Of a stretch of DNA of 64,000 bases, positions 1 through 8,300 are shown piece by piece. A program made the position numbers and the translations under genes. The stretch spans positions 29,800,278 to 29,864,277 of the forward strand of contig OY783194.1 in the NCBI GenBank assembly GCA_963678675.1, read 5' to 3'. This stretch comes from Xiphydria camelus. Its lineage: Eukaryota > Arthropoda > Insecta > Hymenoptera > Xiphydriidae. Within the stretch, counting starts at the first letter, position 1. Every line of letters begins with the position of its first letter. The notes under the pieces were generated by a model. The model had not been told where the DNA came from. It ran no database searches and was given only the letters and a program-made list of their open reading frames with translations.

Positions 1-57
1 TCCGAACCGAGGGAGCAGAGGGGACAACAGCGCGGCAAGAAGGGCGGCGTGAAATAG
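1..57 (+). CDS. Possible 3' end of an upstream plus-strand gene (partial)
   Basis: The window opens in a reading frame of 18 codons that closes with TAG at 55-57. The residues are basic and Gln/Gly-rich and end in GKKGGVK. An AATAAA signal follows at 413-418 with T/GT-rich sequence downstream, which fits a 3' UTR of about 380 bases. Because the next gene on this strand is a small heat shock protein and such genes are often tandem in insects, this could be a neighbouring paralogue's tail, but the peptide shows no family motif. A second frame is also open here (to about 178), so the coding frame is uncertain. Confidence 0.35.
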   Translation, partial: SEPREQRGQQRGKKGGVK

Positions 58-412
58 GCGTGGGGAGACTCGTTTCGTTCCTTTTTTTTTATCGCGTTTT
101 TGTTCTAGTTTGGTGTACTTGAAACGATTACTCAAAGACTGTGCGATAATTAAAGTACAAATATTGTAATTTTATTTTTGAAAAGTCAACGCGTAGGTAC
201 GATGAACGTGTAATTAGTCTGTAAGTTTTTCTAATGTGCGATGTAGCAAATAGTTAACCAACTTGATGCGGTGTACGTAGATACATGATCTACATATTAT
301 ATAACCACAGTTTTCCATTGCATTTGTTTAAGCGTAATAATAGAAACGAATAATTGACCAATTTCATGTGAACGCTAGTTTGTAATCGTTTTTCACAACG
401 TTCGATTGTGAT

Positions 413-418
413 AATAAA
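413..418 (+). terminator. Poly(A) signal AATAAA
   Basis: AATAAA within an A-rich run, followed after about 20 bases by a TG/T-rich stretch. It would serve a transcript entering the window from the left. Confidence 0.4.
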
Positions 419-475
419 AAAAAGACGAAAAGTTTAATGCTGTGTCCTGTTTTAATTTCCTTCATTGATCGCATA

Positions 476-599
476 GCATACGAGGCTAAATTTACTCGCA
501 AGGAAAGAAACTTCAATCACTATTATTTCGTTATCTATGAAATTTTGGATGATATTTGACTGATATTCTTACCTGGTGGGTAAATTTTGCCTCGTATGG
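476..599. mobile_element. MITE family 1, copy A (short)
   Basis: Short copy of a family whose end reads GAGGCTAAACTTACTCGCC followed by GGAAAGAAACTTCAATCAC. The left end is GCATACGAGGCTAAATTTAC and the right end is a degenerate inverse. TA dinucleotides flank both ends (474-475 and 600-601). The right-hand AAACTTCAATCAC block is missing, so this copy is internally deleted. Other copies are at 28114, 47974 and 59163. Confidence 0.65.
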
Positions 600-601
600 T
601 A

Positions 602-1297
602 TGAGTAGGTGTAAACGTACGTAAACGAGAACGAGTAAGTACGACGGGTAGGATTTAACCGTCCGCATGTGTAAATATTGAAGATCGTCTGGTCGGACGA
701 TTCTCAGCGTCGATGTTTTGAAATAACGCTTCATGTTTCCTTGATAAGGACGATAAATTTGCCACGTGGGTGACGATAAGCTAAGCCATCGAAAAACACA
801 AGGTGTGAACGTAATGGAAAGGAAATGACTAGCAAAGGTTGCGACGATTATCGAGGCTGTATAATATATATATACCTACCTATTCTATTTCATTTGTAAA
901 AAAAATACACAGCGTGCCCCCCCGTTTTCATAAATTTTGAAAGAAAATTGCCGCGATTAGGTAACTGCACAAAACAGATAGAGTGCCATCTGTGGCACGC
1001 ACCAAGCATTAAGCAGATGCCCGTGGTATAAGCGCTGTTTACACGTTATTTTAGATAATAATTGAAGTGTTTAACCTATGAGATTTAATCAACATGGCCT
1101 CAATTATAAGAGAATGTGGATTTCAAAGCATTCAAATAAATTCTTTCCGTGGAAAATCGTTATCAAAAGGTAAATACAAGCAGCGCCACCAAGCTGGGTT
1201 TCTTGGCGAAACTTGGATGTTCATTCTCTATATGTACATGTGTAACACAAACAAAAGCTACGTTTGTGAAGTACGCTAGAGCCCTATAGTCAATTAA
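602..1297. other. Intergenic DNA, nothing recognised
   Basis: AT-rich sequence with no splice-bounded coding exon, RNA gene or clear repeat. A 61-codon open frame at 1094-1279 has no recognisable motif and no gene context. Confidence 0.5.
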
Positions 1298-1656
1298 CCT
1301 TCCAGTGCTCGCGCGCGGACTCTAGCTTCGCAGCTATTGTTTCTAGCATCCCTTTCACGAGAATATTTATCTTGTGCTAGTCGAATACGTTCGTTTGTAT
1401 TTCTGTACCTCAGAGCGAAACTATGTTAAGTCCATTTTTGCCGAAAATGATTTTTATATGTTAAATAATAATATTAATATTTTAAACTCAATTATTTCAA
1501 AACTACTTTTTTGGATTTAACATAGTTTGGTTCTGAGAGGTACAGATTTTGAACGATAACGAAATAAATAAAGGAAATCTTGTCTTTAATAAAACGTTTT
1601 GATTTTGTATAGTTTCATTTAAATAAATGGCATTCATAAGCGCGAGCACTGGAAGG
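1298..1656. mobile_element. piggyBac-type MITE
   Basis: A 359-base element with perfect 19-base terminal inverted repeats starting CCTTCCAGTGCTCGCGC. The left flank is TTAA (1294-1297) and the right flank is TTAG (1657-1660), consistent with a TTAA duplication carrying one substitution. A second internal inverted repeat includes TTAACATAGTTT near 1510-1525. There is no transposase frame. TTAA target sites and CCYT-type ends are typical of piggyBac. Confidence 0.6.
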
Positions 1657-1955
1657 TTAGTAACAGTTATAGAAATAAACGATTTGCTATTCATCAGTAT
1701 TTCTCAGTTCAAAAACAATACATTATATATATTTTTCAATTAAATCAGTGTATACCCAAGGACGATGAATCTGTCCGAACTGATAACAAATCGACAAATT
1801 TTGAGACTCGTATATTTGATCGGACAGAATCACTCTCTATAGGATACATTACTCTTAAAAAAAAGACACCGTGTATACGTCCCCTGGGTTGTATCGCAGA
1901 TACGCTATATCGAGCTAGAGTGGCGTACGTGCGTCGATTCACTCGCGGCCGCACC

Positions 1956-2056
1956 CGAAATTTCGGGTACCTTCCGCGAGGAAACTTCTACGCTTCTCTA
2001 GACATCGATCGGCCGCTGCCGCTCGTTAAACGGAACGTTCGTGCGATTTCCAGAAC
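1956..2056 (+). promoter_or_regulatory. Upstream cluster of heat shock element half-pairs
   Basis: Within 100 bases there are four GAAnnTTC or TTCnnGAA pairs: GAAATTTC at 1957-1964, GAAACTTC at 1981-1988, GAACGTTC at 2033-2040 and TTCCAGAA at 2048-2055. HSF binds arrays of such inverted 5-base units. The cluster sits about 520-620 bases before the inferred start of the heat shock gene. It may act as a distal element, or serve a divergent transcript not seen here. Confidence 0.45.
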
Positions 2057-2416
2057 AAATTTTTTCTAAGAATATCCTAGAATGTGTTCGAAGTGTATAT
2101 TTTTCTCAAGCATGTCTCGAAATGAAGTATTTTCATTATCCCAGCACCTAGCAAAATTTTTTTTACAGCAGATAATTTTTTCCCATCCTTCCTTTATCCC
2201 AATCTTTTCTTCTTTACAAATGCTGTAACGATTAAATGCTAATATTCATAATATCGATGTAAATATCGGCGAGCCACTATTGTCCCGATAAAACAAAGAT
2301 TACGTGGATCAATCGTGCGCGCAAAAGCTGCGTTGTACTTTTTTCTCGAGGTCCCTCTCGCTGCCGAAAGCGTCGGAAATCCCTTCACAGCACGAGCAAG
2401 GGCGCTCAAATTCATG

Positions 2417-2429
2417 TTCTCGAACTTTC
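2417..2429 (+). promoter_or_regulatory. Heat shock element, perfect three-unit
   Basis: TTCTCGAACTTTC contains TTC, GAA and TTC at exact 5-base spacing, a canonical HSF trimer site. It lies about 130 bases upstream of the TATA box at 2549. Confidence 0.75.
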
Positions 2430-2462
2430 ACCGAGAGTATACCACGCGGAAAATCCATCCCC

Positions 2463-2494
2463 TTCGCCGCAGAACGTTTGAGAACATCGGGGAA
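2463..2494 (+). promoter_or_regulatory. Gapped heat shock element
   Basis: GAA triplets start at 2472, 2482 and 2492, exactly 10 bases apart, with degenerate inverted units between them; TTC at 2463-2465 lies just before. This is the gapped or step-type arrangement that HSF can also bind. Confidence 0.5.
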
Positions 2495-2510
2495 GTTTTA
2501 GACCCCACTC

Positions 2511-2528
2511 GAATCTTCCAGAGCCTTC
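2511..2528 (+). promoter_or_regulatory. Proximal heat shock element, four units
   Basis: GAATCTTCCAGAGCCTTC holds GAA, TTC, GAG (imperfect) and TTC at 5-base spacing. It ends 20 bases before the TATA box, the usual place of the proximal site in insect heat shock promoters. Confidence 0.7.
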
Positions 2529-2548
2529 CCCACCGCGCCGGCCGCCAA

Positions 2549-2554
2549 TATAAA
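2549..2554 (+). promoter_or_regulatory. TATA box of the small heat shock gene
   Basis: TATAAA inside CCAATATAAACGG. A CAGTTG initiator-like sequence lies 30 bases downstream at 2579-2584, similar to the start site of many insect heat shock genes. This puts the transcription start near 2580 and gives a 5' UTR of about 140 bases that is A-rich just before the start codon. Confidence 0.75.
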
Positions 2555-2719
2555 CGGATGCCGGCCGGCGCGTAGCAACAGTTGACAGAAAGCAATCGTA
2601 CGATAAACGTCGCAAGCGATACGAGCAACCAAGCGTTACTCAATTCGAAGTCTGTGCTACGAGAAGCATTCGAGTGAAGATATACAAGTATTTGAGTGTC
2701 TCAAGTAATTAAAACAAAA

Positions 2720-3319
2720 ATGTCTCTGGTACCGCTGCTGTTCTCCGACTGGTGGGAGGATTTGGACCATCCTCATCGTTTGGCGGATCAGCACTTCGGA
2801 CTCGGGCTTCGTCCCGAACAATTGGTCTCCCCCAACGTCCTGGAACACTATCTCGCACCGTACCAAGCCGAGAGGAGGGTGAGGAACCCTCTGTACTACA
2901 GACCATGGGGCGATCTCCTGCGAAAGGCCGGCGAGAGCGGCTCCTCCACCGTGAAGGCTGACAAGGACAAATTCCAAGTCATCCTCGACGTGCAGCAATT
3001 CAAACCCGAGGAGATCAACGTGAAGGTCGCTGACAAGTGCGTCATCGTGGAAGCCAAACACGAGGAGAAACAGGACGAGCACGGCTGGATTTCCCGACAG
3101 TTCGTCCGGAAGTACTTGATTCCCGAGCAGTGCGACATCGAGCAGGTGAGCTCGAGCCTTTCCTCGGACGGGGTGCTGACCATCGCGGCGCCGAGGAAGG
3201 ATCAGCCGAAATTGGAAAACGAGAGGCAGATCAAGATCCAACACACGGGCAAGCCGGCCGCCGCTATTAAGGAGAAGCCGAAGGAGGAGAAGAAGAAGGA
3301 AGAGGCAGGCAAAAAATAA
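2720..3319 (+). CDS. l(2)efl: Small heat shock protein, lethal(2)essential for life-like (alpha-crystallin family)
   Basis: Intronless gene for a 199-residue ATP-independent chaperone expected to bind unfolding proteins in the cytoplasm or nucleus. The N-terminus MSLVPLLFSDWWEDLDHPHR is the hallmark of insect l(2)efl-type proteins. The alpha-crystallin domain spans about residues 80-160: DKDKFQVILDVQQF, then KPEEINVKV, HEEKQDEHGWISRQFVRKY and SSDGVLTIAAPRK. Arg130 in FVRKY matches the structurally important Arg120 of human alpha-B crystallin. An I-x-I motif (IKI, 171-173) is followed by an unusually Lys/Glu/Ala-rich tail of about 25 residues. I chose the ATG at 2720 because its context (ACAAAAATGT) is good and the protein then begins exactly like its family; the in-frame upstream codon at 2696 is GTG. 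The promoter carries heat shock elements and a TATA box, so heat induction is expected. The exact orthologue is uncertain because insects carry several such paralogues. Confidence 0.93.
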   Translation: MSLVPLLFSDWWEDLDHPHRLADQHFGLGLRPEQLVSPNVLEHYLAPYQAERRVRNPLYYRPWGDLLRKAGESGSSTVKADKDKFQVILDVQQFKPEEINVKVADKCVIVEAKHEEKQDEHGWISRQFVRKYLIPEQCDIEQVSSSLSSDGVLTIAAPRKDQPKLENERQIKIQHTGKPAAAIKEKPKEEKKKEEAGKK

Positions 3320-3458
3320 ACAAACCAAATTTCTTCTCGATATTACATTGCCAGTTCTAATTATTATATAATTATCATTCGTAACATGTAGATTGCTGTT
3401 TCGTTGTACGATCGGCAGTTCCTTGTTTTTGTAATTGAAAGACTCATCTTTTTTTTCT

Positions 3459-3464
3459 AATAAA
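3459..3464 (+). terminator. Poly(A) signal of the small heat shock gene
   Basis: AATAAA 140 bases after the stop codon, followed by the TGTGTTGTGCG sequence at about 3490, a typical GT-rich downstream element. Confidence 0.75.
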
Positions 3465-3513
3465 CCAGCGTTCATCGTAAGATATAACCTTGTGTTGTGC
3501 GTTATTTTTCCCA

Positions 3514-3860
3514 AGCTTCCCTCACACTCGAAGAAATGCTATAAATACTTCTGATAGGGCAGTTTGATCATGTAAACAAGAGGATTAATGGCCTTCTCTC
3601 ATCAAAATGCTCCAATAACAAATTCAAATATCAGTTGGCTAAAGTTTAAGCAGGTTCCCTTCATAATGGAATAAGCTTCTGTCACACTCTATATAGAAAT
3701 GCTATAAATACTTCTGATAAGGCAGTTTGGTCAGGTAAACAAGAGGATTAATGGTCTTCTCTCTCTCGTCAAATGCCCGAATAACAAATTCAAATATTAG
3801 CTGGCTAAATATTATGAATGTGGTAAGAATACTTGGTTGGAGGTTCCTTCAATAATGGAA
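3514..3860. repeat. Tandem duplication, unit about 160 bases, just past the heat shock gene
   Basis: Two imperfect direct copies, starting at AAGCTTC at 3514 and 3673. Both contain AAATGCTATAAATACTTCTG, then a GGCAGTTTG block, AACAAGAGGATTAATGG and AATAACAAATTCAAATAT. The second copy carries about 25 extra bases. The repeat begins right after the expected cleavage site of the heat shock transcript. Confidence 0.75.
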
Positions 3861-5179
3861 TTAACGGAACGATTTTGACCAAATTCGGTAAATTGACAAA
3901 TATAAGTACCTATTAGAAACCTTCAGTCAAATTTTTATGATGATCACTAAATTTTATAAAAGATACAATATGAATAAATTAACGTCCGTTTGATATAGAA
4001 TCTTCTGAGAAGCAACATACCTATTCATTTCTTTTATTCCTGAATCAATAGATATACGTAAGTGTAGGGATCCTTTGGTAAAATTTTTATGATGATTTCT
4101 TAACTATATATTTTATATTTATTATATACAGGGTGGTGAGTATTCATAAAAATTTAACCGGAGGGTTCTACCACCCATATGTATCGATTTATCAAATTTA
4201 ATAAAAATTGCTCTGTTAATTCTATATATTAAGTCTAATAATTAAATCTATATACACAATCGAACTCCTAATCACCTTCCAATAGTCCATCCTCTCCCTA
4301 AATACCTCCTCAGACTTTCCGTTATTTTCCCCAATTAAATACGTTGAAAGATACGTAAACATTGATAGGGAGAGAAAGGTTTCAAAGATGTAAGAAGAGA
4401 TCTCTAACGAGGAACGGTAGCGTTCCCAGGATACTAGACATTTTATATACTTGAATTATATCATCATTACCTGCAATTTTCGCGCTAGGATGATATATTG
4501 TAGTAAAGCTTTCGTATAAAATACATGCAAGCGCTTCCTTTCGCTTGCATTCATATTCCTAAGTACGTGCGTTATCCGTTCATCTTGGAAGATTAACTTT
4601 ATTCTTTGTTACCTATCATGTGAGGATTAATTTTTTAATTCGTATCAGTTTTGAATATACAAGTATATTGTCAATTTATAATAACCAGTGCCATTCTCTA
4701 AATTTACAATTGTCAATTTACACGTGCAATTTATCCTAGGATCATCTCGTCTAAAGACGACAAAGAAATTATGTTTATGTGCACCAATTTTACGATAATA
4801 TACTGATTTTTAAAATTTTTGCGAAGTAACATGACGAATACCTAAGTGCATGTATGTACAAATTTTTAATTCACATCATACGTACAGAAGATACCAATAA
4901 GTTTTAAGGAGCAGCCAATTAAAATATTATTATTGCTTGAATAATTATTTAAATAATATCTGAAATTAAATTATAATTAAACAGCACTTTTTCTCTTATA
5001 TTTATCATGAGCAGCGCATCATTTAGGAAACCGTTAACAGATATTTGCAGGTGTTCCTCGTTGTATTCAATCTCTAACAATAGGCAACTGATCGATATAC
5101 AATATAAAATACTCGTTGATTTATATTCAACAAAGCGTTCTTATTTACACGGTACAAAATACTGCGTACAGCGTTAGTA
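3861..5179. other. Intergenic DNA and probable 3' UTR of Gmap
   Basis: AT-rich sequence between the convergent heat shock and Gmap genes. On the minus strand, AATAAA occurs at 4598-4603 and again at 4118-4123. Either could end the Gmap transcript; no AATAAA lies closer to the stop codon at 5180. No coding exon is visible. Confidence 0.4.
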
Positions 5180-5332
5180 TCAGCTGTCCTTGAGCACTTC
5201 TTTCAAAATCGATCCAGTGTTTCTGGCGGGCACAAAATCTGGGAATGTTGGTAACGAAATATTCGAGAGTAACAGCGTAGATTGCGTAGAGGACGAAGAG
5301 TGCTGCCGGCTGTGACCTGGGCGAGACGGTGG
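5180..5332 (-). CDS. Gmap: Gmap exon 13 (C-terminus and stop)
   Basis: Encodes residues 1474-1523 and the TGA stop at 5182-5180. The acceptor is a CAG at 5335-5333. The tail is Ser/Pro-rich and ends in a short hydrophobic/acidic motif, GSILKEVLKDS, which resembles the end of vertebrate TRIP11 (VLKDLLKQ). Confidence 0.88.
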   Translation of the reverse strand, partial: PPSRPGHSRQHSSSSTQSTLLLSNISLPTFPDFVPARNTGSILKEVLKDS

Positions 5333-8300
5333 CTGAAATGCACAATGAGCAGAGATTGATTGCAAAGATGAATACATGAAATCGCGAGTAGATTTTTGAA
5401 ATCTTATTATTTCGTTAATTGCAAAATATAATTGAATACCGTAGTAGACAGCGGTAACGGTGGCAGTTGAGCTTTTGGTTTGGATTCGCTCTCCAAAAAC
5501 CTCACGAATGCGGCAGATAACGATGCTTCCTGATCCTGAAAACGATACATCATTTTACAAATTCACATATTTCGGAATGCATTATAAACCTGCGATAAAG
5601 GTGCGATTCGAGCGTCTTCATTGTCCTGCAACTTACTTTGGTAGGAGGAGCACTTCCACTATGGAGTAATCCAGAGAACCAACCGCCGTGTGTAGATGAA
5701 TTGGTTAGACCAGCTTTGTCCTTTTCCGAGTCATCGAAATCCAAAATAGTGGCGAACACCCTCAGGACTGACGACTTGTCCATGGTCGGCGAGGATAGGT
5801 ACCCCAGCAGTAAATTTTTAACGAGGGTTCTGAAAATATTATTTCTTATCAGTTACTCGGCAGTGCTCAAGCAAAAACTTGTGAAATATTCCAAAAAAGC
5901 GAAAATATTTAGTCTTTCACAAAAATTATATGAATAAAAGTACAAAAATTCTACCAAGTACTCATATAATACGAACTTATCGACTTTGCCCTCTCCACTT
6001 TTGCTCACTTCCTGTATCCTCTGATCAGCAGTATTCACTAGTTCTGTCAAACGAGCCACTGAAAGATCAATAGAAAAAATTGTTTGAATATCCTTATAAG
6101 AGCACAGGATAGAATTTACAGTCATTGACACATTAAGAAGACTAAATTGTATAGTAATTATATAGTATATATATAGTATTGGCACGTATCTCTGCTTCTT
6201 GCAATCCAATGCATTTATTATTTGAGAATGCCAATTACCGTGATCCTATTATCAACTACTTCCACAGAATGGAAGATAAATTATAATAGATTTTTTAGAA
6301 CGAAAGAGTTTAGAAGCTAAGTTTTCTCTAAGAGGGGAGATACTTTCTCTCGGGTCATTTTCGTTAAAAAATATACGTAATTACTCGATCATAAGTTAAA
6401 TTATTTTGGATTTTGTAGGTTTGATGTTTTGTACTTCGCAGGCTGGTAGGTTGAAGAGACACAAGCGCAAGTATAACACAAGTACTGGTCGTCACGATAC
6501 TACACCAGTACCTGATGTAATACTCACACCCGCGTCCTGGTTGTTCATGCTGCATTCTTCTTATCATGCCATTCTAGCAAATCAAAGGCTCACACATGCT
6601 GCTAAAAACCATAAGCCAATATCAATCTATAGTTCTTACTATTTTTTATAACTCTATAAGGAATATACTCATACAACATCCGGGTGATCAGAGAATGTGT
6701 TTCAATGAACAACCCTTATTTCATACTTCTAATGCTACTTCTAAGTGGTACAAATATTTCCTTATCTAAATATATAAACTAATAACGCATATTCTAACAA
6801 TAAGATGGGATTTAACAGAATCTGTATCAACAAGAAGCATATGAAAGTTGATGCTCGAGACAAAATTAGGTATTCTCTGCCGCCTCTAGTTAAAACGTCC
6901 TATTCACATATTTTTGTGGTTTTCGTTTTATATCGCGTGTATCTTTAGTTCTCTATATAATTTGTGTATACATTATACAGACCTAAACTCGTTAAATTTA
7001 CTTCAATTTGTCGTCCTATATGTGAAACGAGTAGCTTAAATTGCGTTGTTCAGAGTTTAATGTGCAAAAAGAAGTAAAGTCTTACAGGAAAGTGGAAGCG
7101 ATCTAGAATGCATATTAAATATTTAGAGATTCGATATAGAAGAACAAATAATATCACAAAGTATAAAAATTACTATCCCGATCCTATGATACGTAATTTA
7201 GGACGTTTCAACTAATGGCGAAAGTCTAGTTGTCGTACGCGATTATTTTCGGTACAAAGTCGAAAGTATACACCGCAAATAATTAATAACTTTTACGGCT
7301 TTGGATTAAAATATTCAATCAGAGACTCTTTACTTGTAGGCTAGCGGTAGCGGGTGGAAAACCCCACGAGGTAATATGAGCTGCTGTATCCTACACGCTC
7401 ACAGTTACCGCATGAGATTACCCACTCTGGCGCTACCCAATAATTTTGTTCTCGCTCAATCACTTGTACAGAAGGGAACAACGAGTTTTACGTGTTTTTA
7501 CCGTATTAATTATATTACACAATATTCTAGCAACCTTATATTATCAACGGGCAAATATATTACACTATTGTAATTCCAAATTATATAGGTGTTATTTATA
7601 TGCGACAATATCCAAAAATATCAGCCACCCTCAGCTAGCTCTCAAAAATGCTTTGGATAATTGGGGATGAATGCACCGGAGGTCTGTAATTATGGATTTT
7701 GTCGCCAGCATTAAATCTTATAATATATAACTGTTTTTTAGAGTCATGCAAAGTATTATACATATGAAGCTTAAAATCAAGTAGTTAAAAAGTATAAGGT
7801 GCAAAGATATTTATTTACAATTTACGAGTGAGTCTTGCGATTTAACGACTTCCATTAAAATGATTTTCGGGAATATAGGTATTGAGCAATAGGTTTTGTT
7901 TGATGTTGTTAGTATGAAGGCGTGTATAAAATCATCCGTAGGAAGAGAGACTAGGAGTTACGTAAACGAAAAATACATACAAGTGCATTTATCTATAATA
8001 TAATTGCAATAAAAACGTTTGATTCGACTCATAAATGACAAGGACTCAAATTATATGGAATAAAGGATATTGCCATCGCATGCTATGCATATAAATGACA
8101 AAGTTGCATAAACTACACGTGATGTTTATAGCGTGATATACCATATAAGATGATTGCAGTGTATCACTATATACAAACGAACAATTATGTTCTCATGCAT
8201 CATCGACGATTCAGTTACTAACACGTATTTTCATGAGTTGCAATATGTAGCACCTTGTTTGCGAATTATTTATGAACGAGCAAGAGACTTTAAAAAAGTG

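Noticed and set aside
2696..2719. Extended N-terminus for the heat shock protein
   Set aside because: The upstream codon is GTG and the family's proteins begin at the MSLVPLL methionine; the extension is 5' UTR.
2657..3514. 285-codon minus-strand frame over the heat shock gene
   Set aside because: It is the antisense of a clear alpha-crystallin gene; its residues are low-complexity Leu/Val runs that mirror the sense codons.
5968..5976. Alternative donor (GTATTA) for Gmap exon 10
   Set aside because: It would leave the phase wrong for exon 11 and break the conserved KVDK-x-LVKNL sequence.
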